A stretch of DNA of 64,000 bases from JAHEAO01 sp942492375 (GCA_942492375.1 CALOEL010000007.1:124001-188000); one strand, 5' to 3'; shown: positions 17,425-26,608, numbered from the stretch's first letter. The notes: a model not told the origin generated them from the letters alone. Made by a program: numbers and translations.

Positions 17425-18177
17425 CTAGCCGAGCAAGGCCAGGGCCGGAAATGTTTCGAGAAGCCAGTAGGAGAAGTCCGAGAATCCGCCGGTGAGCATC
17501 AGCAGACCGATGGTCCACAGAAGAAGCCCCATCCCGCGCTCGATCGCCTCCATGTGGCGCTTCATCCAGGCCATGAGGCCATGCAGCCGTGGAAAGAAGG
17601 CCGCGACCAGCAGGAACGGAACTCCGAGGCCCATCGCATAGACGCCCAGAAGAACCGTGCCGCGTGCAATGCTCGCTTCTGACGCGGCCAGCGACAGGAT
17701 CGCGCCAAGCTGCGGACCGATGCAGGGTGTCCAGCCGAAAGCGAAGGCAAGCCCGAGGATGTAAGCGCCGAAGGCCGATCCTCCCCTGTCGCCGGCATCG
17801 AGGCGTGCTTCACGGTCGAGGAAAGGTATTCTGAAGACGCCGATGAAATGGGCGCCGAAGACCATCACGACCAGTCCCGCCAGCGTCGAGAAGACATCCG
17901 AATTCTTCAGGAAGAAGGCGCCGAAGGCCGAGGCGGTGAACCCAAGGAAGAGAAACACCGTGGACAGTCCCATAACGAAGAAGAGCGCTGGCAGGACCGT
18001 CTTGGTCCGGCGGGCAGTAACGGCGGTCATGTCGGTGACCGTGATGCCGCTCATATAGGCAAGATAGGGTGGCACGATCGGCAGCACGCAAGGGCTGAGA
18101 AATGACAAAAGCCCTGCGAGCAGCGCCACGAACATTGCCGGCAGAAGGCCCGCATCGATGATCTCTATCCCGAACAT
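17425..18177 (-). CDS. ccdA: Cytochrome c biogenesis protein CcdA
   Basis: A 250-residue inner-membrane protein with about six transmembrane segments. CcdA carries electrons from cytoplasmic thioredoxin to periplasmic thiol proteins for cytochrome c maturation. The two functional cysteines are visible in LSFLSPCVLPIVPPYLAYM near residue 30 and FGWTPCIGPQLGAIL near residue 160. Length is normal for CcdA. It is divergent from tusA and heads a run with the hydrolase-like and P450 genes 56 bp downstream. Confidence 0.93.
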   Translation of the reverse strand: MFGIEIIDAGLLPAMFVALLAGLLSFLSPCVLPIVPPYLAYMSGITVTDMTAVTARRTKTVLPALFFVMGLSTVFLFLGFTASAFGAFFLKNSDVFSTLAGLVVMVFGAHFIGVFRIPFLDREARLDAGDRGGSAFGAYILGLAFAFGWTPCIGPQLGAILSLAASEASIARGTVLLGVYAMGLGVPFLLVAAFFPRLHGLMAWMKRHMEAIERGMGLLLWTIGLLMLTGGFSDFSYWLLETFPALALLG

Positions 18178-18271
18178 GTCCTTCCCTTATCGCGCCTTCC
18201 GCTCCGCGTCACGATACCTCTTGTCACATCTTGGTGGACAAGACCGAACCTGCCGCCTACGCCTTTGCCTC

Positions 18272-18499
18272 ATGAGCTATGATCACGATCTCGACGCGCT
18301 GGGGCTTCTCTGCCCTCTGCCGGTCCTGAAGGCCCGTAAGCGTCTGCAGGCACTTCAGCCCGGGCAGATCCTTCGCATCCAGTCCGATGATCCGGCCGCG
18401 ATTGTCGACGTGCCGCATTTCTGCGCCGAAACCGGGCACGACCTTGTCGGTGTCGAGGATGTCGGCAACGCAAAACACTTCTTTATCCGCAAAAACTAG
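18272..18499 (+). CDS. tusA: TusA-family sulfurtransferase
   Basis: A 75-residue protein of the SirA/TusA fold, MSYDHDLDALGLLCPLPVLKAR, with the sulfur-carrying cysteine in the LLCPLPVLK motif. Such proteins relay persulfide sulfur, for example in tRNA thiolation or molybdenum cofactor maturation. The ATG at 18272 gives the normal family length; the upstream open frame overlaps the divergent ccdA. The stop sits at the edge of a GC-rich hairpin shared with the convergent rne gene. The specific sulfur acceptor is unknown. Confidence 0.85.
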   Translation: MSYDHDLDALGLLCPLPVLKARKRLQALQPGQILRIQSDDPAAIVDVPHFCAETGHDLVGVEDVGNAKHFFIRKN

Positions 18500-18521
18500 C
18501 GCCGGGCTGTCCACCCGGCGC
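18499..18521. terminator. GC-rich hairpin between convergent tusA and rne
   Basis: GCGCCGGG and CCCGGCGC pair over a 7-base loop. It lies between two convergent stops and could end transcription in both directions, although neither side has a clear T run. Confidence 0.5.
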
Positions 18522-18542
18522 CAGAGTCGTTGTAGGGTCGTT

Positions 18543-21164
18543 TCAGCGTCCGAGCGACCACCAGCCGCGCTTCTTCGGCTTGTCATCCGCAGATTCCGCC
18601 ATCGCGGGCTCTTTCTCTGCTTCCGGGTCCGGTTTGGCGATCGGGGCCGAAGCAGGTTCGGCCTTCGGCGCCGGCTTTGACTCTGCCGCCGTTTCGGCAT
18701 CCACCACCGCCTTCGGCTTGGCGCGTGAAGCGCGTTTCGGCTTCGCCGCCACCGGTTCGGCGGTATCGGTCTCCGTAGCGACCTCGGTCGCTTCCGCCGG
18801 CGCATCAGAAGTCTTGGCCGGCTTGCGGCTGCGCCGGGGCTTCTTCGGCTTCTCCTCGGCTTCGGCGGGTTCCGTCGACTCGGCCTCTGCGGGTGCCGCG
18901 TCGTCGTCTTTCTTAGACCGGGATCGGCTTCGCGTGACGCTCTTCTTTTCGCCGTCAGCCTTTGCTGCCTTGCGGCGCGGTTTCGGCTTTTCCGCGGGCT
19001 CGTCTTCGGCTGTCACGGTGTCGCCACCGGCGGCTTCCACGGCATCGTCGTCCCGGTCCCGGAACCCCGCCGCAGCATCGTCCTGCTCGCGCGGCTCACC
19101 GCCATTGCCCGAGGATTTCCGGCGCCGGCGCCGGCGGCGCTTCTTCTTGGGTTGCTGGCTGGTGTCCTCGGCCTGTTCCGCGACTTCTTCGACCTCGGCT
19201 TCAACCTCTGTTTCGTCGTCGATGCCCTGCATCAGCGATGCATTCACCGACACGACTGGAACTTCCGCCACGGGCCGGGTCGCCGTCTTGAATTTCTCGA
19301 TCGCGAAATCGGGTGAGATCAGGAACGGATCCCCTTCGACCCGCACCGACATTCCGTAGCGCGCCTCGATCTGGGCGATGTGTTCCCGCTTGTTGTTCAT
19401 CAGGAAGTTGACGATGCCGACCGGCGCCTTCAACAGAACTTCGCGCGAACGGCCGCGAACGCCTTCCTCTTCAAGCTGCCGCAGGATGTTCAGCGCGAGG
19501 TTGTCGTCGGAGCGGACAAGGCCGGTGCCGTGGCAGTGATGGCACGGTGCGGTCGTGGCCTCGATCATGCCGGGGCGCAGACGCTGTCGGGACATCTCCA
19601 TCAAGCCGAAGCCCGAGATCCGGCCAACCTGGATGCGGGCGCGGTCGGTCTTCAGCTTGTCCTTGAACCGCTTTTCCACCGCAGCGTTGTTGCGCCGCTC
19701 TTCCATGTCGATGAAGTCGATCACGATAAGACCGGCAAGGTCGCGCAAGCGCAGCTGACGGGCCACTTCCTCGGCGGCTTCAAGGTTGGTTTTGAGCGCG
19801 GTTTCCTCGATCGAGCCCTCTTTCGTTGCACGGCCGGAGTTCACGTCGATCGCCACCAGCGCCTCGGTGACGCCGATCACGATATAGCCGCCGGATTTCA
19901 GCTGGACCGTCGGATTGAACATCGACGACAGGTAGGACTCTACCTGGTAGCGCGCGAATAGCGGCATCGGGTCATGGTAGTGTTTAACGTTCTTGGCGTG
20001 GGACGGCATGATCATCTTCATGAAGTCCTTGGCCGTGCGATACCCGCCCTCGCCCTCGACGAAGACCTCGTCGATGTCCTTGTTGTAGAGATCGCGGATC
20101 GACCGTTTGATAAGGTCGCCTTCTTCGTAGATCTTCGCCGGCGCGGTGCTCTTGAGAGTCAGTTCGCGGATCTGTTCCCACAGCCGCTGCAGATACTCGT
20201 AATCCCGCTTGATCTCGGTCTTGGTGCGCTGCGACCCGGCGGTGCGGATGATCAGGCCGGCGCCTTTCGGCACCTCGATCTCGTTCGCGATTTCCTTGAG
20301 TTTCTTGCGGTCCTGGGCGTTCGTGATCTTGCGACTGATACCGCCGCCGCGCGCCGTGTTCGGCATCAGAACGCAGTACCGGCCCGCAAGGCTCAGATAT
20401 GTGGTCAGCGCCGCGCCCTTGTTGCCGCGCTCTTCCTTCACGACCTGAACCAGAAGGATCTGGCGAACCTTGATGACCTCCTGGATCTTGTATTTGCGCG
20501 GTCGTGGCTTGCGTGACTGCGGGATCTCTTCGGCTACATCCTCTTCGGCCACCGACTCGATCTCATCGTCGGTCGCGTCTCCGTTGGACTCATCGGCCTC
20601 GGCAGAGGTCGCGTCCTCGTCGTCGGCCTCCTCCTCCGCCAACGGCGTCTCGACCGGGGTCTCGTGGACGTAGAAGGCCGGCGAGGTGCCCTCTTCGGCT
20701 GATTGTCCGTTCTCGGTCTCGAGATCGACGACGTCCATCCCCGATGGCCCGGCATCGTTAGTCGTCACGGCATCTTCCGTCCCGGCTTTCTCGGCGCGTG
20801 CTCGGCCACGGCCGCGCGAGCGGGATCGGGACGACGATTTCGAGCGCTGTTCTTCCTCTTCGGCCTGCTCCTCGGCATAGGCGCGTTCCTCGGCCATCAG
20901 CGCCTCGCGGTCAGCGACCGGGATCTGATAGTAATCCGGATGGATTTCCGAGAAGGCAAGGAAGCCGTGGCGGTTGCCGCCGTAATCGATGAAGGCTGCC
21001 TGCAGCGAGGGTTCGACCCTCGTGACCTTCGCTAGATAAATATTGCCGGCAAGCTGGCGTTTGTTCTCGGATTCAAAATCGAACTCTTCGACCTTGTTTC
21101 CGTCAACCACGACCACGCGCGTTTCCTCGGCGTGGGTGGCGTCGATAAGCATCTTCTTAGCCAT
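18543..21164 (-). CDS. rne: Ribonuclease E
   Basis: The 873-residue endonuclease initiates mRNA decay and processes rRNA and tRNA. It starts MAKKMLIDATHAEETRVVVV, the usual RNase E opening. The S1 domain is split by a long acidic and Arg/Ser-rich insertion (about residues 85-230) before KYKIQEVIKVRQILLVQVVKEE. The catalytic core follows, with GGYIVIGVTEALVAIDVNSG and the zinc-link CHHCHGTG. The last 250 residues are low-complexity, charged and KPRR-rich, the expected degradosome scaffold. An open frame continues upstream to 21290, but the ATG at 21164 matches the family. A 580 bp untranslated gap precedes it. Confidence 0.96.
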   Translation of the reverse strand: MAKKMLIDATHAEETRVVVVDGNKVEEFDFESENKRQLAGNIYLAKVTRVEPSLQAAFIDYGGNRHGFLAFSEIHPDYYQIPVADREALMAEERAYAEEQAEEEEQRSKSSSRSRSRGRGRARAEKAGTEDAVTTNDAGPSGMDVVDLETENGQSAEEGTSPAFYVHETPVETPLAEEEADDEDATSAEADESNGDATDDEIESVAEEDVAEEIPQSRKPRPRKYKIQEVIKVRQILLVQVVKEERGNKGAALTTYLSLAGRYCVLMPNTARGGGISRKITNAQDRKKLKEIANEIEVPKGAGLIIRTAGSQRTKTEIKRDYEYLQRLWEQIRELTLKSTAPAKIYEEGDLIKRSIRDLYNKDIDEVFVEGEGGYRTAKDFMKMIMPSHAKNVKHYHDPMPLFARYQVESYLSSMFNPTVQLKSGGYIVIGVTEALVAIDVNSGRATKEGSIEETALKTNLEAAEEVARQLRLRDLAGLIVIDFIDMEERRNNAAVEKRFKDKLKTDRARIQVGRISGFGLMEMSRQRLRPGMIEATTAPCHHCHGTGLVRSDDNLALNILRQLEEEGVRGRSREVLLKAPVGIVNFLMNNKREHIAQIEARYGMSVRVEGDPFLISPDFAIEKFKTATRPVAEVPVVSVNASLMQGIDDETEVEAEVEEVAEQAEDTSQQPKKKRRRRRRRKSSGNGGEPREQDDAAAGFRDRDDDAVEAAGGDTVTAEDEPAEKPKPRRKAAKADGEKKSVTRSRSRSKKDDDAAPAEAESTEPAEAEEKPKKPRRSRKPAKTSDAPAEATEVATETDTAEPVAAKPKRASRAKPKAVVDAETAAESKPAPKAEPASAPIAKPDPEAEKEPAMAESADDKPKKRGWWSLGR

Positions 21165-21512
21165 TGTGTCTTTCTGCACCCCGATAAAGGCCGCCGTCCT
21201 GGCGGACGCAGCCTTTGCGGGTGGTGACTTGTTGTGGCGAAATCGGACGCGCGTACAGGGGTCAGGTCGGCCCGGTCGGCCCCTGCCCATCCTGCTGATA
21301 GCTCTGCGCGCCTCATCGCGGTTCTTCTCCGGGGCGGTAGCCCGCCCCCATTCATGGCCCGGTTACCTGTTCGGCATCGCGGACAAACTGTTGACCCTGC
21401 GGTCTTCTCGGCCTGATCCCCGACTGTCGCGGCAGTGGGTGCCATCGGAAAGTCTGGGATCAGCGAAACTCATCGGGCGGCTCCTAGTACGAAACCGTCC
21501 CGTTCCGGCAAC

Positions 21513-21525
21513 CATAACGGTTATG
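21513..21525. promoter_or_regulatory. Palindrome CATAAC-G-GTTATG
   Basis: A perfect 13-base palindrome about 350 bp upstream of the rne start codon. It could be an operator in the rne promoter; no cognate regulator is recognised. Confidence 0.35.
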
Positions 21526-21593
21526 TCGTGAAAATTACAATGTGAAAAATGTGGGACCCGGGCAACTTCGGATACCTGTTGCTGGATGCGTCA

Positions 21594-21611
21594 CGGCAAG
21601 ATGTCTTGCCG
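21594..21611. repeat. Inverted repeat CGGCAAG-ATGT-CTTGCCG
   Basis: A 7-base perfect stem with a 4-base loop (8-base arms if read as a palindrome). It lies downstream of dctD and upstream of rne. It could be a weak transcript end or an operator; no T tract follows on either strand. Confidence 0.35.
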
Positions 21612-21744
21612 CGAATCTTTCAACCTATTGGCGAGGCCGTCGATTTCCTCATGTGGCGGCTCGCCGACCAGTCGCCTGGGCAACCAGATCGGCAATCCTG
21701 GTAGAGACGACCGAACCAGGTTGCTCCGCTAGCCGGCCCGGCGT

Positions 21745-23076
21745 TTACAGGTAGTCCGATCTTTGCAACCCGTACTTTGCCATCTTTTCGTTCAGGGTGC
21801 GGCGCGGCAGGCAGAGTTCATCCATTACAGCGGCGATCGAACCCTTGTGGCGCCGCATCGTATTGTCGATGAGCATCCGCTCGAACGCCTCGACATATTC
21901 CTTGAGCGGCTTGCCCTCGGTGGTCATCGAGGCCTGGGCGTCCTCATCCTCGGCCATCAGCAGCGAAGCGATCGATCCGGTCCCGCGCCGGTTCTGCAGC
22001 ACCGCGCGTTCTGCCACATTGATGAGCTGTCGGATATTTCCCGGCCACGGCGCCTGAAGAAGCTGCGCGGCCTCCTGCGCCGAGACGACGGGCGCGTCGC
22101 AGCCATATTCGTCGGCGAATTGTTCGGAAAACCGGGTGAAGAGCATCAGGATGTCCTCGCCACGGCTGCGAAGCGGCGGCAGGGTGATCTTCATCGCCGC
22201 CAGCCGGTAGTAAAGGTCGGGGCGCAGCACATCCTCGCTGGTCTTGCCCTGCTCTTGCAGGTTCGAGATCGCCACGAGCCGGGTCTCGGCGGGCGTGCCC
22301 TGTTCATTGATCCAGGTCAGCAGTTTGGCCTGCAGGGACTGACTCAGCGACTCGACATCTTCGAGCACCAGCGTCCCCCCCCGCGCCTCTTCGACCAGCG
22401 GCAGGCCGCCGCCTTCATCGACCGGCCCGAAGAGCTTCTTGCCAAGCGCCTCGTCATCGTAGGCAGCACAGGACACCAGAACGAACTTCTTGCCCGCCTT
22501 CGCGCCGACCGCATGCAGCGCATGGGCGACCAGCGTCTTGCCGGTGCCGGTTTCGCCGTCGATCAGTACATGACCATCGGCCTGACCCAGATCGAGGATA
22601 TCCTCGCGCAGACGTTCCATCACCGGCGACGCGCCGATGAGCTTCTTCATCAGCGTCGTGCCATCGGACAGTTCGCGCCGCAGTGCCCGGCTGTCCAGGG
22701 TCATCCGGCGGTTCATCGTGGCCTTCTTGGCCAGTTCGGTCATCTTGTCCGGATTGAACGGCTTTTCGAGGAAGTTGAATGCACCGATCCGCATCGCCTC
22801 GACGGCCATAGGTACGTCGCCGTGACCGGTGATCATGATGACCGGCAGCGCGCTGTCGACGCTCATCAGCCTTTTCAGGAACTGCATCCCGTCCATGCCA
22901 GGCATCTTGATGTCCGACACCACGACACCCGGATAGTCTGAACCGAGGCTCTTCAGCGCATCCTCGGCGCTGGCGAAGGTCTCGGTCTCGAACCCCGACA
23001 GCGCCAGCCACTGGCTGATCGACTGCCGCATATCCTTCTCGTCATCGACGATCGCAATCTTCATGGCATTGGCCAT
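21745..23076 (-). CDS. dctD: DctD-like response regulator lacking the GAFTGA loop
   Basis: A 443-residue NtrC-type regulator: receiver domain (about residues 5-120, phosphoacceptor Asp55 in VVSDIKMPGMDG), AAA+ domain (about 145-375, Walker A GETGTGKT at 174-181) and a C-terminal Fis-type helix-turn-helix (KGSIAAVMDELCLPRRTLNEKM). With the dctB kinase 10 bp upstream it should control C4-dicarboxylate uptake. Two oddities are visible. The sigma-54-contacting GAFTGA motif expected near residue 220 is absent (FGPVDEGGGLPLVEEARGG), and the Walker B region reads LVLED rather than the usual hydrophobics plus DE. It may therefore not activate sigma-54 in the standard way. No dct transporter gene is nearby. 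Confidence 0.85.
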   Translation of the reverse strand: MANAMKIAIVDDEKDMRQSISQWLALSGFETETFASAEDALKSLGSDYPGVVVSDIKMPGMDGMQFLKRLMSVDSALPVIMITGHGDVPMAVEAMRIGAFNFLEKPFNPDKMTELAKKATMNRRMTLDSRALRRELSDGTTLMKKLIGASPVMERLREDILDLGQADGHVLIDGETGTGKTLVAHALHAVGAKAGKKFVLVSCAAYDDEALGKKLFGPVDEGGGLPLVEEARGGTLVLEDVESLSQSLQAKLLTWINEQGTPAETRLVAISNLQEQGKTSEDVLRPDLYYRLAAMKITLPPLRSRGEDILMLFTRFSEQFADEYGCDAPVVSAQEAAQLLQAPWPGNIRQLINVAERAVLQNRRGTGSIASLLMAEDEDAQASMTTEGKPLKEYVEAFERMLIDNTMRRHKGSIAAVMDELCLPRRTLNEKMAKYGLQRSDYL

Positions 23077-23086
23077 AGGTCACATC

Positions 23087-24847
23087 CTATTCGGCTGCTT
23101 CAATCTCGTTGTCCAATATGGGCAGTCTCACTTCAAATACAGCCCCGCCCGCCCGGCCGTTCCGTGCGGTCAGCCGCCCGCCGAGGTCGTTCACGATCCC
23201 CGATGAAATTGCAAGGCCCAAGCCGACGCCGTCTCCGGGGGCTTTTGTAGTGTAGAACGGCTCGAAAAGATTGTCCAAATCCTCTATGCCGGGTCCGTTG
23301 TCGCGCACGGTGATGGCGGCCGAACTTCCCGCCGAAAGAAGGATCTCGATCATCGGTTCCGGGACGTTCTTCGTGGCGTCGAGCGCGTTGCGCAGCAAGT
23401 TGATGATGACCTGTTCCAGCCGTATCCGGTCGGCCCTCACCAGCACCGCTTGACGGGGCACCGAACGCGCCACCCGGATGTTGCTGTTTTTCAGTTGCGG
23501 TTCCATCATGGAAAGCGCCGAAGACAACGATTCCTTGATATCTATGACCTCGAACGCATCGCCGCCCTTGCGGGCATAGCTCTTGAGTTGACGGGTAATC
23601 GCGCCCATTCGCTCGATCAGATCGTCGATCCGCTGGAACGAGGAAAGCGCCTCATCCGGACGCTTGCGATGGAGCAGAAGCTTGGCACCTGCCAGATAGG
23701 TTTTCATCGCCGCGAGGGGCTGGTTCAACTCGTGGCTTACGGCGGCGGACATCTCGCCCAATACCGCCAGTTTGGAGGATTGGGCAAGCGTCTGTTCGGC
23801 GACTTCCAGGTTCTTTTCGGCGCGCTCCCGTTCGGCGATTTCCCGCTGCAAAGCCTCGTTGAGCTGGCGGAGCTCCGCCGACTCTTGCTGGAAGAATACC
23901 GACCGGGCTCTGGCACGCCGGCCCGCCAGATAGAAGGCGCCGGCAAGCAACAGCGCGAAGCCCATGATCTCGAGCGCGAGAATCCCGTTCACCCGTTCCC
24001 GGACCGAGGCGTAAGTGGTGAACGAAGCCATGCGCCAGCCGCGGAAAGACATGCGGTTTTCCGTCCGCATCACCGCCTCGCCCTTGAGGTAGGCATCGGG
24101 GGGAAGTGCGTTCCAGTCGGTCGTCGCCCGGATCGCGCGTTCGATGGCCGAGGGTGCCGACTGGACGGCCAGTGCCCGCGCCTCTTCCAGGCCACGCCAG
24201 CGCGGTTCGGTGGACAGGATGATGATGCCTTCGCTGTCGGTGACGAACACAGCGTCAGAGATGCCCGCCCATGCCTGTTCGAACTTGCGCAGATCGACCT
24301 CGACGACGATCACGCCGAGAAGCGGTCCGTTGTCCTGTATCTTGCGGCTGTAGAAGAATCTGAAGCTTCCGCTTTCGTTCTGAACAATGGTGAAAACGGT
24401 ATCTGACGCGCGCTGCGCCATGATGAAATAGTCATCGGTGCGATGGTTGACGCCGATTTGGTTCCGGTCCGACGCGCCGACGACCCGTCCGGTCTCGTCC
24501 AGAAGCATGAGTGAGGCGGCGCCGATCTCCTGCACATAGGAAATCAGGCGTTGCGAGGATTGGGTATAATCGTCGAATTTGAGCGCGTTGATGAGTGCCG
24601 GGTCCCGAGACAGCAGTAGGGGCACCACCGAATTCCGCTGCAGTTCCGACAGCAGGTTGCCCGAATAGAGCGCCTGCCGCACTTCGGCGCGATTTCGGGT
24701 CGATTCCGTGAACCGTTCCGTCAGCCATTGGTTGGTGTACCAGACCACCGCCATGCCGATCACGGTGATACCCAGCACGGCCAGACGGCCTCGCCAAGAC
24801 ATCGCCGGTCTGATCTCCATGCTCTGGGTGGTCATGCTTCTGGCCAT
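23087..24847 (-). CDS. dctB: DctB-like sensor histidine kinase
   Basis: A 586-residue membrane kinase. A first transmembrane helix (about residues 20-37) leads into a large periplasmic double-PAS-like sensor with the DctB pattern LLSELQRNSVVPLLLSRDP. A second helix lies near residue 285, followed by a coiled segment and the transmitter. The phosphorylated histidine is in AVSHELNQPLAAMKTYL, with ATP-binding blocks NLLRNALDAT, DNGPGI and GVGLGLAIS. It probably senses C4-dicarboxylates and phosphorylates the regulator encoded 10 bp downstream. Several ATGs near 24847 are possible starts; none has a strong ribosome site. Confidence 0.88.
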   Translation of the reverse strand: MARSMTTQSMEIRPAMSWRGRLAVLGITVIGMAVVWYTNQWLTERFTESTRNRAEVRQALYSGNLLSELQRNSVVPLLLSRDPALINALKFDDYTQSSQRLISYVQEIGAASLMLLDETGRVVGASDRNQIGVNHRTDDYFIMAQRASDTVFTIVQNESGSFRFFYSRKIQDNGPLLGVIVVEVDLRKFEQAWAGISDAVFVTDSEGIIILSTEPRWRGLEEARALAVQSAPSAIERAIRATTDWNALPPDAYLKGEAVMRTENRMSFRGWRMASFTTYASVRERVNGILALEIMGFALLLAGAFYLAGRRARARSVFFQQESAELRQLNEALQREIAERERAEKNLEVAEQTLAQSSKLAVLGEMSAAVSHELNQPLAAMKTYLAGAKLLLHRKRPDEALSSFQRIDDLIERMGAITRQLKSYARKGGDAFEVIDIKESLSSALSMMEPQLKNSNIRVARSVPRQAVLVRADRIRLEQVIINLLRNALDATKNVPEPMIEILLSAGSSAAITVRDNGPGIEDLDNLFEPFYTTKAPGDGVGLGLAISSGIVNDLGGRLTARNGRAGGAVFEVRLPILDNEIEAAE

Positions 24848-24892
24848 CGTCCAAGACTACGCGCGCGTTGCCGCTCGCTCAAGCGCCAGCGG

Positions 24893-25561
24893 TCAGGCCG
24901 GCTCCAGCACCGAGGCCAATGCGCTGAAAAGCGCCGTTCCATCGGTGCCCCCATGTGCGGTATCCACCGCCCGCTCGGGGTGCGGCATCAGGCCAAGCAC
25001 GCGCCGGTTCTGGCTGAGAACGCCCGCGATACCGTCGGTGGACCCGTTCAGATTTCCGTAGTAGCGGAACGCCACCCGATCCTCGCCCTTCAGACGGGCG
25101 ACAAGATCGGGATCGGCGGTGTAGTTGCCGTCGTGATGAGCGACCGGGTAGCGCACGGTCTGTCCGGGCTGGTAGCCCGAGGTGAAGGCACTTTCGGCCG
25201 TCGCCACGGTCAGCTCGACCGTCTTGCAGATGAATTTCAGCCCGGCATTGCGCATCAAAGCGCCCGGCAGGACGCCGGTTTCGGTCAGAACCTGAAATCC
25301 GTTGCAGATCCCTATGACGTAGCCGCCCCGCTCTGCGTGCTCGACGACCGCGCGGCAGACCGGCGATCGGGCGGCGATCGCGCCGCAGCGCAGATAGTCA
25401 CCGAAGGAGAAGCCGCCGGGTATGCCGATAATGTCGAGACCGTCCGGCAGCGAGGTATCCTTGTGCCAAATCATGCTGACCTCGGCGCCCGCCTGGCGAA
25501 AGGCCACGGCAAGGTCACGGTCGCAGTTCGATCCTGGAAACACGATGACGCCGGCGCGCAT
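24893..25561 (-). CDS. purQ: Phosphoribosylformylglycinamidine synthase, glutaminase subunit PurQ
   Basis: The 222-residue glutamine amidotransferase supplies ammonia to PurL in purine synthesis. The nucleophile cysteine lies in GYVIGICNGFQVLTE, and the catalytic His-x-Glu is in LGLMPHPERAVD. The ATG at 25561 overlaps the purS stop by one base (TGATG), which fixes the start. PurL, the large synthetase, is not in this window. dctB starts just downstream on the same strand with 45 bp between them. Confidence 0.96.
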   Translation of the reverse strand: MRAGVIVFPGSNCDRDLAVAFRQAGAEVSMIWHKDTSLPDGLDIIGIPGGFSFGDYLRCGAIAARSPVCRAVVEHAERGGYVIGICNGFQVLTETGVLPGALMRNAGLKFICKTVELTVATAESAFTSGYQPGQTVRYPVAHHDGNYTADPDLVARLKGEDRVAFRYYGNLNGSTDGIAGVLSQNRRVLGLMPHPERAVDTAHGGTDGTALFSALASVLEPA

Positions 25562-25800
25562 CAGACGAACTCCACCCGGTAGCTCTCGATGACGGTGTTG
25601 GCTAGCAGTTGGTCGCACATCTTCCTGACCTCGGCTTCAGCCTTGCTCTTGTCGCCTTCGGCCAGGTCCAGTTCGATCACCTTGCCCTGCCGCACGCCGT
25701 TCACCCCATCAAAGCCAAGCGCCCCGAGTGCATGGCGCACAGCCTCGCCCTGCGGGTCGAGCACACCCTCTTTCAGCATGACATGGACACGTGCCTTCAT
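25561..25800 (-). CDS. purS: Phosphoribosylformylglycinamidine synthase subunit PurS
   Basis: A 79-residue protein (MKARVHVMLKEGVLDPQGEAV) that bridges PurQ and the small form of PurL in the FGAM synthase complex. GGAGG lies 5 bases before the ATG at 25800; an in-frame TTG four codons upstream would place that sequence inside the gene and is rejected. It follows purC by 46 bp and overlaps purQ by one base. Confidence 0.95.
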   Translation of the reverse strand: MKARVHVMLKEGVLDPQGEAVRHALGALGFDGVNGVRQGKVIELDLAEGDKSKAEAEVRKMCDQLLANTVIESYRVEFV

Positions 25801-25846
25801 CTTGCCTCCCAATTCCAGCGAACCGGGCCACCGCGAGTGGCGGGCC

Positions 25847-26608
25847 TCAGTTGATCAGCGTCGGTTTCGTCGTATGCGTGACATTTGTCGGCAGCACGCC
25901 GAGGCGCCGCGCGACTTCGGTGTAGGCGTCGGTAAGATTGCCCAGGTCGCGGCGAAACACGTCCTTGTCCAGCTTCTGGCCGGTTTCGAGATCCCATAGC
26001 CGGCAGCTGTCCGGGCTGATCTCGTCCGCCACGACAAGACGCATGAATTCGCCATCCCAGATGCGGCCTATCTCGATCTTGAAATCGACCAGCCGGATGC
26101 CGACACCGTACATGACGCCCGACAGGTAGTCATTGACCCGCAGCGCGAGCGCGACAATGTCGTCGAGATCCTGCTGGCTCGCCCAGCCGAAGGCGATGAT
26201 GTATTCCTCTGGCACCAGCGGGTCGCCCAGTGCATCATCCTTGTAGGAGAATTCGATGATCGGGCGCGGCAACGGCGTGCCCTCTTCCATGCCCAGTCGC
26301 TTGGCCATCGAGCCGGCGGCGAAATTGCGTACGATCACTTCGAGCGGAATGATCTCGACCTGGCGGATCAGCTGTTCGCGCATGTTCAGCCGCTTGATGA
26401 AATGCGTCGGCACGCCGATCGCATTCAGGCCGGTCATGAAGAATTCGCTCAGGCGGTTGTTCAACACGCCCTTGCCTTCGATCGTCGCGCGCTTCTCGGC
26501 GTTGAACGCGGTGGCGTCATCCTTGAAATACTGAACCAGCGTTCCCGGCTCGGGGCCCTCGTACATGATCTTGGCCTTGCCTTCGTAGACCTTCTTACGC
26601 CGTGCCAT
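25847..26608 (-). CDS. purC: Phosphoribosylaminoimidazole-succinocarboxamide synthase
   Basis: The 253-residue SAICAR synthetase joins aspartate to CAIR in purine synthesis. It opens MARRKKVYEGKAKIMYEGPEPG and has the family blocks PLEVIVRNFAAGSMAKRLG and LVDFKIEIGR. The ATG at 26608 matches family length; the open frame to 26821 overlaps the divergent DUF1476 gene and looks non-coding there. It leads a purC-purS-purQ transcript. Confidence 0.96.
   Translation of the reverse strand: MARRKKVYEGKAKIMYEGPEPGTLVQYFKDDATAFNAEKRATIEGKGVLNNRLSEFFMTGLNAIGVPTHFIKRLNMREQLIRQVEIIPLEVIVRNFAAGSMAKRLGMEEGTPLPRPIIEFSYKDDALGDPLVPEEYIIAFGWASQQDLDDIVALALRVNDYLSGVMYGVGIRLVDFKIEIGRIWDGEFMRLVVADEISPDSCRLWDLETGQKLDKDVFRRDLGNLTDAYTEVARRLGVLPTNVTHTTKPTLIN

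Larger units (their letters stand above)
21165..21744. other. Intergenic region upstream of rne
   Basis: No convincing gene is present in these 580 bases between the divergently placed rne start and the dctD stop. The part next to rne probably holds its promoter and a long 5' leader; RNase E commonly controls its own mRNA through such a leader. Two perfect short palindromes are listed separately. Small open frames here lack ribosome sites and good coding character. Confidence 0.6.
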
